Positions 23,600 to 36,899 of a stretch of DNA of 64,000 nt are shown here, piece after piece. This stretch comes from Lithospermum erythrorhizon (lineage: Eukaryota; Streptophyta; Magnoliopsida; Boraginales; Boraginaceae). Each line of letters begins with the position of its first letter. The stretch's first letter is position 1. Position numbers and translations under genes: made by a program. The notes under the pieces are model-generated. The model did not search any database. It saw only the letters and a list, made by a program, of their open reading frames with translations, and was not told where the DNA came from. The DNA lies in NCBI GenBank assembly GCA_019722365.1, contig JADFUC010000767.1, forward strand, positions 558,001-622,000, in the 5' to 3' direction.

Positions 23600-25490
23600 A
23601 GAAATTCAACACATCTCACAAATTCAGCTTACATTTACTAACCTATTATTGATTTAAACTTCCAATTTTAAAAGTAGCACCAAAAAAATGCAAAAGGCAA
23701 TCATCAACACAAGGTCAAGAGGAGGCACAAAGTCAACGGGGGCCTTGACAAAGGGCCTCGTGTGGGCACGTTGAGGAAGAAGAAGAACCAGAACAAAGAA
23801 CCCCATGACAAAGAAGTTGAGGAGGCGAAAATGAGGGTTGGAGGTTGTAGAAAAGTAATTAACCTGAAATGCAAGAAAAAGACATATCTCTATGAAGCCG
23901 AGATCAAAGCAATTCACGGATAATCTCTTTGTTCGTTATCTAGATGAGGCTAAGCTTAGTAAATTTTACCCGTTCTGATAAATTTGAGTTTATTAATGAA
24001 GGTATCGGATATAGTTGTGCGATTACATAAATCGATAGGAATGGATGTAAAGACAAATATAGATATGGTGACACATGATGGGAGCTTCTGCAATGTCGAT
24101 GATGTAGAAGGGATGATAACGAGAAGATTTGACAACCTTATTTAGGCATGACTAGGCATGAAGGTAGTTGTGTTGAAGATTATCAGATAAGAGGGTGAGA
24201 TTAATGCTTGAATTGGCCTATCGGACAAGTAGATTGTGCTAAGGTTCTAAGCGACTAATCGTAGCACTTAGTCGATCTAGGTTATTTTATCCGATTACAA
24301 TTTAGATGAGGCGGAAAGTTTGTGTCGAAAGTGGTTCAAGAATTTTTTTTTTCCTACAAGCCCAGTCCAAGCCACAAAATTTAGTGCTGATACAAATGTT
24401 GGCTACATGGGCTCTCTTGAATGAGGAGAAGTTTAACTATCTCGTATTATCCTAGAACACATTTTACATCGCGTTTGTGGCGTAGTCCTGTCGCGTTTGT
24501 TGGTGAATGTCAAATGAGTCCTGTTTTTAGAATGTAAATAGCTTGATGTTAGGAAGAACTTCAGATTCTAGGGAAAATCACCATTAAGCTAAATTTGAAG
24601 TGCATTTGTGGGATAAATTTAGTTCTAAGTGAGAGATTTATGAAAATGATATGAATTAGTGAGGAGCAAGTTTGGAAGTACAAACGGATGTAAAGCCAGA
24701 AGTGGCTTGATAGAATTGTTCGGTACGGTGGGGAGGAGATACATCTATTTCCTCAAATTGAGGCATACACCTGCGCGACCGACAAGGCCCGATGTTGGCA
24801 TATGGGATTAGTAGTTCATACTTTGAAGGGTTGCTTGACGGAAACTGTATTATTGAAGAATGAGGTGAGCGAGATGAAGAGATACTTAGGGTTGGGCGTA
24901 GGAGATCGATGTGATGAAGAATGAGGAGGAAGGATGTTGAGCAGTGGCGGCAATGAGGATCGTCCATATGGGTGGGATATGCAATATGATGCGAATGATC
25001 CCTTCACGTTTAGCTCCTTTCCCGCTTCTTAGCGACCACTTGTGAGACTTCGGGATGATGCCTTTCTTCGCGCGTTATCGGGCCACATTGAAGAAGAAAG
25101 TGAAGAAACACATAAATGAATGTGTTTATATTTTTCCTCGTAATATGATGTATTGGTTATTGAACAATGTTTTTCATTTATGTACTTTGATATTTGAGCG
25201 ATTTACTTTTTCTTGTTATGTTTGCCTTTGTTGGTTTTTAACGCTTGGTTTGTACGTTTGAACAATGTTTATGTTCACCCCAGTGTTATGTTTTTAAGCC
25301 CATGTTTGTAGTACGTTTTAATATGGTATTCTCGGTAGTTTGTTATGTTATGAATGTTTTTTTTAAGCGGGGTTTTAGTGTTAGTTTTAAGTTGTCTTGG
25401 AGTGTTGTCGGCTTGTGGTGTGAATGTGTTAGGAAAACACATGGCGGTACCACCAACTTATCTTAGATTATGTGCAACATTTCGAGGATA
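23600..25490. other. Unclassified degenerate sequence inside the hAT-like element
   Basis: Short frames on both strands look like decayed coding sequence (GC content and codon rhythm at about 24650-25010) but I recognise no family. I considered a plant mobile domain and a Mutator transposase and found no diagnostic motif. Confidence 0.4.
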
Positions 25491-25941
25491 AAGCGTGCTA
25501 AGTTCCACCCATGATCTGCGCGTTATAAGGGCCTCGAACCGGGCCGTCCGAATACAACGAATATTTGGAAGACTCGGGCAGACTGGGGCTGATCCTTTGG
25601 CTCCGTCTGTCCCACTTCTTAACCGGACGGGTCATTAGGTAGCCCCTGGGCCGGGCAATTAGAACATATCAAGTGGCCCAGGCCCCGGGCCGGCCCAATG
25701 GGTCCTGTTTGTTTGCCACGTCTGGATTAGGAGTTCTAACAAATCGAGCCGTATGTGGCCCAAAATTAGGGGTTGGATTTGTGAGCCCCTCGGTCAGTTA
25801 GACATGTCAATTAACCCAACCTCTATTGATTGGTTATGTTCAATATGGGCCAAGGCCACTAGTTCAGCTGTTCCAGACTTCCAGTAAGGTCTTATCAGGC
25901 CCAACTCAACATCACTTCTCACTTCTTACCTCAAGGGGGAG

Positions 25942-27296
25942 TGTACTGAGGTATTTCTTAGAGAGGCAATAAGAAATGGTAAATTGGTAAAAGTGTTGTA
26001 AATGTGGTAATAAAAAGCTTGGCCGCTTAGTGTTGAAACTCTCGATGTAAAATGAATAGTAATAGGAGTATTTGAATAGTATTAAGGTATTTTGTAGTAT
26101 AAATCACATAATTTCAATACATAATAAGCAAAAATTTGAAAGGAAAACGTATATATCGTTTGAGTATTTTGTGTGTTAGTTTAACAGATTTGATATCAGG
26201 TTTTATAGCAGTTATCAGCGCGATAGATACATAGTAGCGCTTCTTATTAGGTATAGTATATATCTTTATCGGCACGATATTTATTTTGTTATATGTTTTG
26301 CGCATTATAGATAGCGCGGTATGTCGAGTGATACATAATTAGAGCGGATATTATTATTTTTATGTTTCACTTGTTATGAATGGCGAGTATATGTCAAGTA
26401 TTATATATGAGGCTATTATAGATAAGCGACTATATGTCGAGTGATACATGTCGAGTGTTATTATTGTTTTATGTTTCTGCAATTATGAATGGCTGGTATA
26501 TGTCAAGTATTTTATAATTAGAGCTGTTACATAGATATGGTATATGTGATGATACATGGTCGGGCGTTTATTTATTATTGTCGTTATTTGCTCTTGTTAT
26601 AGAGAAAACGGCATCTCCCGTCAGTGATCATAATAAGCGTCATTATTATTATGGAAAAGCTGGCATCGGAAGTCGAGTCTTTCATGTAATAAAAGCATGG
26701 TTATTTTGAGTAGAGAGTTAAATCTCCATATAGGTGTTTATTTACTTATAACTTAGTGGAGGTATAAAACACGCTTATATTATTATCTAGCATTGGTATT
26801 AAATGCTTATCTTGTTGTTATTGGCGTGAATTGTTGTTTATAATCATGTATTACATTATCATATGTGTTCATTTATCGTATGATAAATGCGTTGTAATAG
26901 ATTAACATTCATCGTATTTTAACACCTTTAAAATATTTTTCCTTCCGTTTTCTGGTAATGAACAATAAAATTAATATTTTTCACATCGCCAACCCGATTA
27001 AATAGCGGTAATAAAGCGATATAGCGGACGGCTTACCGAAATTTTACGCATAAATGTTCATTCCATTCATTTAAGCGTAACTGCCAAAGAAGTATTTTAT
27101 AAGCAATTCATGATAATAAATATTTTAAGTGTTTATCATTATAATGGCAACTCTCTTCGTAATGGGTTTTATTAAAGTTGAAGAGATAGGTAAAGGGAAT
27201 AATGACATTTTTTAGTGAGTAGCATTTTCTGTTTCTAATCTTAGCTTGGATTGTTTATTTTTTGTTTTAGATAGAGATTTTCATGAAGAGTGAACA
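25942..27296 (+). repeat. Probable 5' LTR of the copia element
   Basis: It ends in CA immediately before TGGTAT, the start of an initiator-Met tRNA primer site. The start is placed at TGTACTGAGG, directly after purine-rich CAAGGGGGAG. The length would be about 1355 bp. Internally it has three degenerate repeats. The start is less certain than the end, because a polypurine tract normally precedes a 3' LTR; a second element or solo LTR may be involved. Confidence 0.5.
26290..26580. repeat. Three degenerate tandem copies, period ~115 bp, within the LTR
   Basis: Each copy holds TATGTCGAGTGATACAT or a variant, then TTATTTTTATGTTTC or similar, then TTATGAATGGC and TATATGTCAAGTATT. Copies begin at about 26315, 26430 and 26540, the last partial. 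Confidence 0.7.
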
Positions 27297-30200
27297 TGGT
27301 ATTTGTAATTGAATAGATTTGATCTATGTATTGAATCACGAGAATGTAATATTGAATAAAATGCCATTTTCGTATTGATTGCGTTTGTTTGGCTGATTTA
27401 GATCTGATGTCCATTATAAAATTTCAGCTTGACTCACTCCCCAAACCTCGGAGACAATTTACGTGTCTTGGGCGAAACAAAGTTATAAGATATCTCGGAT
27501 GTAAGAGGCAGAAAAAATTACTTGGAATAGATAATGCCTGAACATCGGAAATGATTGGAAAAGAAAAGAAAAAAGCAAAAGAAGAACTTTTACATGAAAA
27601 ATCTAAAGCGAAATAAGGTAATGATGGATCATCTTGATAATGCTACACAATTAGAATATAGAATGTAACAGAGGATCCTGGATTCTTATGAGAAGAACTC
27701 AAAGAAAGATTTGGATACCCGAGAGTTCTTTACTGCGGCCAATCGATGAATGGAACAAGCGAGGTTCTGAAGACTTTAAAAGTGTTATTGATTACAACTA
27801 CTGCCTTATTTAAAATTGTATACAATTAGAATATTGTGGTAAATTGTAACCGAAGGAAAATTAGAAAAAATATTTTATTTAAGTAAATACATGAATATTG
27901 TTGCAAAGAACAATATGAATGAGGAATATAAAAATATTCAGAATTGGTGCATTGCCCTTTGATGTGAGAAAAGAATAATGAAGTCTTGTTGAAAAACCGT
28001 CGATTCACGCCCATTTGGAGACAATGGCATTTCAGTAAATGCAACGACTTTTAAAGTGCGTGGTGGTTATGATCGGTCAGTCGGGAGGCAGGTGAGTCGG
28101 AGTCGTGGTAATTTTTAAGTGGTCGAGGTGGGTAGACGTGGTTTTTAAGTGAATTATAGTAGACCTACCCGGGAAATTACCGTCGACAAAGAAAAGGGTA
28201 AGAAAAATCAGAAAGGTTCATTGAAAAATAATGACAATTTGTGTGAGATGCGGAAAGAAAGATTCGTCGATGCAGAAATTATATGACGCCCGAATATCTT
28301 GCGAAAGATATAACGCATCTGGCAGAAGAAAAAGGAAATGGAAAGAAAGGAAGTCAACTTTAATGAACATGAACACGAGGATGATTACGTATATCTTGAG
28401 CCATGAGACTTGATGATGGAACAAATGAAATGAACTTAGATTAAAAGAAAATTTAATATGATGAACTACTTTATGTTGAATAATGTGGCGATGAATAATC
28501 TTCTTTGTGTTTGTATTATGTGTGACTTTAGTATGTAATGTTTGCTTTTATATCTATGAAATAATAATGTTGATTATATGTTGTGTTGATTTACTCTCTC
28601 TTGCAAATGTATATCGTTACATGTTTCAAGAAACAACATGGTGGAGACATTTCTGCGTCCCCGAGGCCGGTGGAGCAACCCACCGATCCTCAGAAGACAT
28701 TTTCTTGACATGATCCTACAGCATTAGTGTCTGATTCGGAGTCCTACTTGATTCTGAAGGATCGAGGCTATTAAATATTCATATTACCAAATGGAACAAA
28801 TTTTTTTCATTAATAATGACTTTTTTATTCTCCAAAGTCAAAAAACTTATTAAGTTTTAATGACATATATAAATCGAGGTATGATCTTGAAACAATAGCG
28901 AAAGGTAGCTATGAAATAAATACATATTCTTCTTTAGTGTTTTGGGAAAAGAAGAAAATATTAGAGAAACTCTTAAGAGTACATACGGATTACATTACAC
29001 TTATATTCTTGAAATTGAATGTAACTTAGTAATAAAGAGGATCCCAGCGTATTCTTGTGGCATGATCGTTTAGATTAAATCGACTCCCATGATGATGAGA
29101 AAAATAATTGAAAGTCTGCGTAGTCGTCCACTTGAAGGTTTAAAGATTAATGCCGAACGTGAAAGCTTGTTCTCTAAGGAAAATAATCACTAGGCATACC
29201 GTACAAAAGCTTCACGGAATCGCTTGCATTTCTTGAGAAAGGTAAAGGTGATATATGTGGTTTATCCGTCCACCGTCTACGGACCGTTCGGGTATTTTAT
29301 GGTATTGAATTGATGCATCAGTAGATGGTCGCGTAGTTTACATTTATTGTCAAATCGAGATATGACATTTGCAAGATTTCTTGTTCAAATAATCAAATTA
29401 AGAGCACAATTTCACGATTATACTATAAAGAAAGTTAGACTTAGCCGTCTTTGGTGGTACATACGAATCATTTAATAATTATTGCGTATTGGTGGAATTC
29501 TTGTTGACATCCTGTTGCAAAGTATTCGTACACAAAATGGTTTAGCCCAGAATCATTAATTAAGCGTCTTTAAGTATATTCTTCAGACCACCATTGATAA
29601 TGAGAACAAAATTACCGATTCTTATATGGGGGTCGTGCAATTTTGTCTTTGCGTCGTTAATACGTTTAAGACGAGTGCTAATCATAAACATACTCCATAT
29701 CAACTGCGATTGGTCGAGAACCAAATATTTCTCATCTAAAGATTTTTTGGTTGTGCGGGTTATGTGCAATGGCTCGACCCGCAAGCGAACAAAGATGGGA
29801 CCTCGAGGAGGTTGAAGGCGTATATGTAGGGTATGAATCGCGCCACATTATTAGATATCTTGAGCTGCTTGACGATGTTTTCGAGCGAGTTTCGCAGTTG
29901 TCATTTCGGCCAGGCAGTTTTTCCTCATACAGGAGGAGAAAAGCTTGGTCAGAGAGAAAAGGACATAACGTGGTATGTGCCATCTTTCTGCGTATCGGGA
30001 CCATGCCAAATGTGGGAAAAAATGTAAAGAAAATTGTATGCGCTTCTGAGGCTTAGCGAATCAATTGCCCGGATTCATTTCTTGATATGAAAAAGTGAGA
30101 AATCGCGTATACCAGTATTAATACTCCTTCTCGTATTGAAATTCCGAGCTTAAAATGATGTAGTACATCGAAGGCACGCTGAAAGCGTGGCGGCTGTGAG

Positions 30201-31411
30201 TTCTAAAGGATAAAAATCTCGAAGAAAAAGTCAGAGAAAAGATTGTCTACGAATGAAAGTGATCTTGATAAGACCTTAAATATTGTGATAAGCGGGATGA
30301 AAAAAGAAATTGCTCTTGAAGAAGCCTGAAGATGATGATGAAAATGAGATTATTGATAATGAAGCGAAAATAAGAATGATCTCGAGGAATTTCTATGATT
30401 ATGTTATCTGAAATCTTTGGGCAGGAAAATAAAGCATATTGATGAAATATTTAGATTACCGAATTGCGTATGAAATTATGAATGAAAATGATGATCACGA
30501 GCACAGATGCGTAGTTGAATGTCGAGAGTCGACGATTGGCCAAAATGGAAAGATGCGATAGATCTTGATTAAATCTTAAAAATCGTAATTTGGGCCCTAT
30601 TGTATTGTGCGAAGGTATGAAGCATATTGAACAAGTGGTATTTGTGAGAAAGCGAAATGAAAGCTTGAGATTGTAAGATAAAAGGCTCGTCTTTGTTGAG
30701 TTTTTTCAGGCCGGAATCGATTATGAGGTAACATTCTCTACATCATGGGCCAATTGCTTTCGTTATTTAATAGGTTTGGTATAATAATCTTGATATGCGT
30801 CTTTATAGAATCTTTGTTCTGACTATTTATATGGATCAACGATAGTGATATCATGTGAAAATTGCGGAAGGATTTAAAATGATTGGCTTAATAGCCAAAA
30901 GTATCTGATTAGGTTGCAAATAATATCCTTTATGGGTTAAAAAAACAGTAATCCAGACAGATGTGGTATAATAGAAATTTAGGAAATGAATATTTAAAGA
31001 GGACTCACATCAATAATCTATTGTCATGTGTTTTTATAAAGAAAATAATATACGTTTTGTCATTCTTTGTATATTTGATGATCTAAAAATATGTTGAACT
31101 AATAAAGAAATCAAAATGATGAATTCTTAAGAAGAATTTGAAATGAAAGATGGGAGAAGACCCAATTCTGGTTTCTGATTAGTCTGTAAAATGGTATTTT
31201 GGTATAGCCGTCAAATTACGAATTATTAAAATGTTTAACATGGATAAAGGCAGAGCCTTTTAGAATTACTCAGATGATGGGCGAAACAGCTTAATATTAG
31301 AAAAGGATTACTTAGTCACCAAGGAAGAAAATAGAAGAAGATCTTGATGCTGATGCAATGCGCCGATCTTGATTGGAGCCTTAATGTATCTTGCTAATTG
31401 TCGATGATAAA
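27297..31411 (+). pseudogene. Decayed Ty1/copia retrotransposon internal region (gag, protease, integrase, truncated RT)
   Basis: All parts are on the plus strand and broken by stops and frameshifts. The primer-site remnant starts at 27297 (TGGTATTTG). Gag runs from about 27480 to 28440, including a CCHC-type knuckle start CVRCGKK at 28239 and the gag tail NFNEHEHEDDYVYLEP. A protease-like stretch is at about 28720-28790 (DSESYLILKDRGY). Integrase runs from about 29050 to 30060: WHDRL, GPFGYFMVL, RTQNGLAQN, HTPYQL, NKDGTSRRL, and RSCHFGQAVFP. Reverse transcriptase runs from about 30720 to 31411 and stops at IGALMYLANC. RNase H and the 3' LTR are missing. Order gag-PR-INT-RT defines copia. Confidence 0.85.
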
Positions 31412-32823
31412 TAATTCATGATTCTTCTTTATCCCTTAGCTTTATTAATCAAACTATTGTACACACACCCATCTTTGAATATTATGTTGTGTTACGTGGT
31501 ATAACTATCTCCATGCATTAATTGATTAATAAATGACCACCATTATCATCGGCTCTAAAGATTTCATGCATCAAACCAAAGCAAAGAACCATATTATACC
31601 ACTTAACGTGTTGTTTGGTACTTATCAAAGTACCAAGAATAAGGGCAAAAGGGAAAATGGTGTGGGGAGGGGCCTTGTCCCAGTGGCATTTGAATTCCTT
31701 TTGATAAATAAGGTTAAGCAGGAGATCTTGTATTGATGATCCTCTGGCCCTAGATGATACGCTCCTAATCATAATAATTGTAAAAGTCATCTTGCTTACA
31801 ACACCAAGCGGCATCAACATAATTAATATGATAGCTCAAACCTACTTAAAATCGATATTCAACATGAGTATAATATAAGCTTGAAACCATATTCCCAATC
31901 CACGATAAATAAGTAAGACTTATCAAACTGATCCTTATAATCTTCTTTATGATCCTAATAATAAATACGGAGTATCAATAATAACATGCCTTAATATAGA
32001 GCAGGAGAGGTCGAACATAAGCAGTTTTAGCATTGTAAAAGTAGAAGGTTGTTTCCGAATTCACCTAAAATGGTGAACAAAGACTATCTATTAATATTTC
32101 ACCATATATAGATAAGAAACATTGGTAGTTTAATGAACCATTTAATTTATTTCATGATATCCGACTAATTCGAGGACCATAGAGTATGTAATCTTCTAAT
32201 GATCTGCTCAAGACGACGTTCTTGTATAAATGTGTTTCTTCTAATCACTGTTTGGTCATTTTCAAATGGCATACAAGTCACTAAGCTATGAAGCTGCAGG
32301 ACCAAAGATGATGCTTTGCTCTGCCCCAGTACCAAACACCAACTAATAATCAAGAATCAGGAGGAATTTTAATTCCAGTTGGATGATAAGGAATGAATTA
32401 TCAAGTAGAAAAAAATTAATGAGAGATTCTCCTCTTGTCAAAAAGTTGATGATTATGCACAAGATACCACCTGGACCGCAATAAAAAGAAAATTCCTATT
32501 CATGCTTGCACCATCATTATGTATATGAAATCTTGAAGGAATAATTTTTATATATTCTTGTTCTACTGATTTCTTACTCTTGATTTATTACAATACCATG
32601 TACACATTCAGAGTTTCCTGCTTCAAATGTACTAACATCTTACTGAAATTAAGCCAGCAATAGTTCTAAAGTAACAAGAAAAACAAATAACTAATGTTCG
32701 GTATAAATAACGCACTTCTAGATCTTCGTAACAATAATATTCGTTTTTAAAGGCGCGTCTCTTGATCTTCGACTGCTTCAATGATGAATGCTAAACTATC
32801 TCCATCTGTAAAACTTGGAGAGG
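31412..32823. other. Downstream flank of the IDD gene
   Basis: AT-rich. The 200-300 bp left of 32823 should be the IDD 3' untranslated region. Nothing else recognised. Confidence 0.5.
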
Positions 32824-35491
32824 CTATTGCATTGTAGGCTTCCTGTCTGGAGGATCAGCCCAAGTGCTTCCACTAGAGCTCACACCATGAATTGACGAAG
32901 CGCCATAATTACCGAATTCGCCTCCCATTGAATTAACAAATGATGAATATCCAGCGGGAGAGGCTCCAGGAGGACTTATACCTAGGCCAAGAAGATCAAG
33001 GGTGGTCGGCTTATCATGAAACATAGTTGAAGACCCCATCATATAATCATTCATCCCCAAGGATGCATTTGTTTGAATTCCTAGTCCAAGCCCAGATGAG
33101 CCTGCTTGATTGCCTTCTAGCTTCACATTACTGTTCCATTGAGAAGGAGGAGAATCGTTTCTTGTTCTGATTGTTGATGACCTGTTTTCTTGATGATCTG
33201 ATGAACTAGATATTGTCAAGCCAAGTCCGCGGAGAAATGAACCACCCGATGATGATGATGAACCCATTTGAGCTGCCTTTTGAAGCAATGCAGTTGCTGA
33301 CAATGCTGGTGGTCTAGGGCTTGACGAATATTGTAAATAATGATCTTGAGATGTAGGAAATAACGAAGACACATTACCCGAAAGATACATCGAAGATGTC
33401 AAAGAGAGTGTCACGGGATCGAGGGCAGGCGCAATATCAGATCCAGCAATGGAAAATGATACTCCAGAATATGATGAGGAAGGTTGTGTTGCCTGGGAGA
33501 TAGCAGGTGAACTTGATGGAGCAAATACACTAGCAAATACGGTATTTCCACGGTTAACATTGCATGCGGAAATTGAAGAGGTGCCGACAGAAGCAGCCGT
33601 AACAGGCGCTGTAGAAGTGTACATTGATGTTGATCCTGGTTGCTGATGCAGATGGCCACTTTGGTTTTCAGGCAAATCTGCAACAGATATAAGTACATAA
33701 AACACAAGAATCAATCACACTGTCACTAAAAAAGATAAAGATAACTTTAGAAAAGCAATACTTTTCCCCTTCTACTAGCTTTTGAATCTCAATAAACAAT
33801 AAATCAAAGGCACTTTGGGTAAACCGTAAAAAGCATTAACAATCATGTTATCATGGAGATTTTCCTTCTCAAAATCTGCATTTTTTTAATCCATTATCTC
33901 CCTCACTCATTGAATCGTACTAATTAATTAAATTTTTTTCCTTTTCCGGTAGATTGCATTATGTTAGAATATCCTTTGATCAATATAGTCAATACTTACA
34001 CATGAAGGAACTAATTAAATATAAGCATCAAAAGGGGGGCACAAATAGACAAACATTAACAATAAAATACAGAAAGCATCACATGATGAAGAAGCAAACT
34101 TAGAATGCATATAAACAAATCCTACATATAATGTTCAACACATCCTACTTTTGGGATATCCCAATGCTGACAATTGAAGACTATAAAAACATTGTTCACA
34201 CTTTACCTGAACTCTGGATTGAAAACACCGGTGACACCACACCCGTGGAAGGCGTTAACGGAGGCGGAGGCGAACTTGATTTCCTAATCTCCTCAACTTT
34301 CACACCTTCATCTGAATTAGATTCAGCAACCACTTGTGATTTTGCACTTTCTTGAGCCAATGCATCACAAAACGCCCTATGAGTAATAAAACTGTCCCTC
34401 CTACACAACATAACAAACACCTTACAATTATTACACCAAACATTAAAATCAAATGGAGAATGAAAATTCAATCTATTAAAAGGGTGTCTAGACAAAAATA
34501 GATTGGAACTCATGGTCATAAACATGCTTAAAACATCAAGAAAAACTCACCCAACAACCATCTCAGTAAGTCATTTCAACATACCAAAAAAGATGGTACA
34601 GAAATTCAACCATGGGTTACCAAAATATTACTCCTAAGGTCTTAGCTTCGAGTCCTTGCAATGACAATCACTGAACTTCAATGAAAAAATGGTATAAGAA
34701 TTCAATTACCAAAACGTACCTAGAAAACAAGGTACCACAATCACACCTATACTCCCTAGTACCACAAGTCTTCATATGAGCTTTCCAATCAGACAAAACA
34801 GCATACTTCTTTGAACACCTCTCACATTTGAACTTCTTTTCACCATGCTTACGGCAAAAATGCTTCTTGATTCCAGTAAGATCACCAAGAGCTCTAGAAG
34901 GATCATGATGAACACAAGAAGTCTCAGGACACACATAAACCCTCTTCCTTATCTCTTTGCTTGTTCTCTGCTTAAGCTTCCATGGTAAATTATGCCCACG
35001 TCTATGAAGCTGAAGATTTTGGTCACGTTGGAACCCTTTGTTACAGATCTCACATACAAATTTATTTGTTGCTAATAAAGATTTTGGTGATAGTGCTATC
35101 ACTTCTGCATCTGGATCTGCAAAACCCACAAAACCAAATTCACAAATATACTAGTAGATTGAAGTATTCAACATATGTTAAAAAAAATCGTCCAATTTAT
35201 TTTTTAATAGTCAAAATTAAGTAACCAGTTAAATATAACATAAGTAACTATGGTATGAAACAAAGTTAACTAAAATACTACTCCTATCTTTTATATTTTT
35301 TTCATCGAATATTATGCTAACATATAAATATATTCGAGCTCAAAATTCAAAACTCAAAACTAGAGGATATTTTCGATAATAGTACCTGGCATGCCAGGAA
35401 GATTACGCCTTTTCTTGGAGGGAAGAGCTAACGATTGCTCACTAGTTGAAGAAGCAATGGCTTCAGCTGTTGAAGGTGAAGAAATCTCCAT
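32824..35491 (-). CDS. INDETERMINATE-domain (IDD) C2H2 zinc-finger transcription factor
   Basis: Four exons (35491-35386, 35116-34720, 34400-34207, 33677-32824) join in phase to 516 residues. A nuclear signal KKRRNLPGMP precedes the ID domain. Four fingers follow: CEICNKGFQRDQNLQLHRRGH (C2H2), CPETSC...KKHFCRKH (C2H2), CERCSKKYAVLSDWKAHMKTC (C2HC) and CDCGTLFSRRDSFITHRAFC (C2HC). The Ser-rich C-terminal half carries the conserved ALSATALLQKAAQMGS and TTLDLLGLGISP motifs. IDD proteins bind TTTGTC-type DNA and act with DELLA, SHR or SCR partners in development and gibberellin or starch pathways. It looks closest to the IDD4/5/12 branch, but I would not fix the paralogue. The start is the Met at 35491, since the upstream Met at 35557 lacks family similarity. 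Confidence 0.93.
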
Positions 35492-36894
35492 TGCCAAAAA
35501 GGTTTCAAACCTCAAGAAATATTTTTTTCCAAATTCAAATACTTTTTTATTCAGCACTACTATAAACTATAAAATGAAGATTTCAATAGCTTAAAGAACA
35601 AACTTCAAATATTTTAACAAACTTTACAAAACTTCAACTACTAAACCATGAAAATGTTTTCTTTTTCTTTAAAAAAATGGCAACTTTACTTACTTTTTTG
35701 TGCAAGAAAATAAAGATAACGAAAATGGTTTGTTTATTTGTTGAAAATATAATTGAAGATTAATTGAAGGAGATGAGTCAGGAGGAGGAAGAGTAGCAGC
35801 TGGAGGTGGAGCTCACCATGTGTTCATACTCGGCGGCTGTTTCCATTTTCGACAGAAGGGGGGCTATATTTTACGTTTGAACAGAGTTTGATGGAGACAA
35901 TTAGCCATTTATATATTTATACCCACTGGCGGGTATACTTGGGTTGATCAAATGTCGAGTTACATTTTTTTTTAGTTGGATACGTATTTGATTTTTTGAA
36001 TATCGGAAAAAAATTACACTTTGATAAAAAAAAGTGTGAAATCGTCGCGTGCTTGGTTAAATCGAGATCGTGTCATAAGAAATGTTAGTAGAGGTAGTCG
36101 AGTCTTCCGATAGTGTGTTATAAGAGCAATGAAATCTCGAGTTGAATGTTAGTCGAGGCGGGTTGGTCGGATACATCATGCCGGAGGTGTGTTAACCAGT
36201 AACAAAGATACACAAGCTATTTAAAAGTGTGAAATCAAATGCAGCAGCTACTTGACCCATAGGAGTCCTACCATGAGGTCACTTGAGGGAGGTGAATGGG
36301 GATGTCTTGGCTAGCGAGGGATGAGAGATTCTCTTAAATCACTTGATATGAGAGATTAGCAAAACTGCATTGACTCGAACCCTGAGAAATTTGGGGTGGT
36401 GGCGTTTTACTTGATTTCCCGACTCCTTTCTGGAGTTCAGGCCTCTGAGGGGACCAAATCACCTCGCTCTTGATTTGTAGTAGAGGTAGTCGAATCAGAT
36501 TTTATGATGGTGATAAGGTGATATTCGAGTAATTAAATCTACTCATTCTTTGATTTCGAATTGAATTTCGAGCGTATATCGAGTTATGGCTTATGAGGAT
36601 TAACTAATTCTACAGAAGGTAACCATGGTTAAATAGAATAGTGTGGTAGAGTGGGGGAAGGTGGGATTGAGAGATGAGTATGCAGACGACACATGTCGGA
36701 AGAAGGCGGACTAGTGCTGTGCATGGTTTTATCGTTTTCATAACCACTGTTGATATTTGGACTAATCCTTTTTGTATTTTCCCATTTATTATGCAATCAA
36801 ATACAGAGATATGAATGCTTGAATTATTTATTTGGAGACTATATTTAGATTACGCCGGTTAATAGGTGTGAACTAAGCGATTTTTCCAACCTTC
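35492..36894. other. Promoter side of the IDD gene and intergenic sequence
   Basis: The IDD 5' leader and promoter are expected up to about 36 kb. From 36.0 to 36.7 kb the sequence is richer in GTCGAG words than its surroundings and may be an old element; no terminal repeats found. Confidence 0.45.
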
Positions 36895-36899
36895 GTCAC

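Larger units (their letters stand above)
18659..25724. mobile_element. hAT-like DNA transposon, about 7.1 kb, decayed
   Basis: The left end reads TAGACGTGTC (18659-18668), and the right end on the opposite strand CAGACGTGGC (25724-25715). Both ends continue into GGGCC/GGCCC-rich sequence (18690-18730 and 25640-25700), typical of plant hAT termini. GGTTAGGAG precedes the left end and GATTAGGAG follows the right end, 8 of 9 bases alike, a likely target duplication. A decayed hAT transposase lies inside. Subterminal GGTACC/ACGTT motifs recur on both flanks. The limits are inferred; the insertion may be composite. Confidence 0.6.

Noticed and set aside
23654..25466. Long frames inside the hAT-like element as plant mobile domain or Mutator genes
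   Set aside because: No diagnostic motif of either family could be read in any frame.
26100..26900. Repeated TGTCGAGTGATACAT units as a CRISPR-like array
   Set aside because: Units are degenerate, adjacent without unique spacers, and lie within a plant LTR.
34600..34670. SINE or tRNA-like B-box (AGCTTCGAGTCC) in the IDD intron
   Set aside because: No A-box at proper spacing and no tail; too little to call.
36000..36700. GTCGAG-rich stretch as a retroelement
   Set aside because: No terminal repeats, coding blocks or flanking duplications found.
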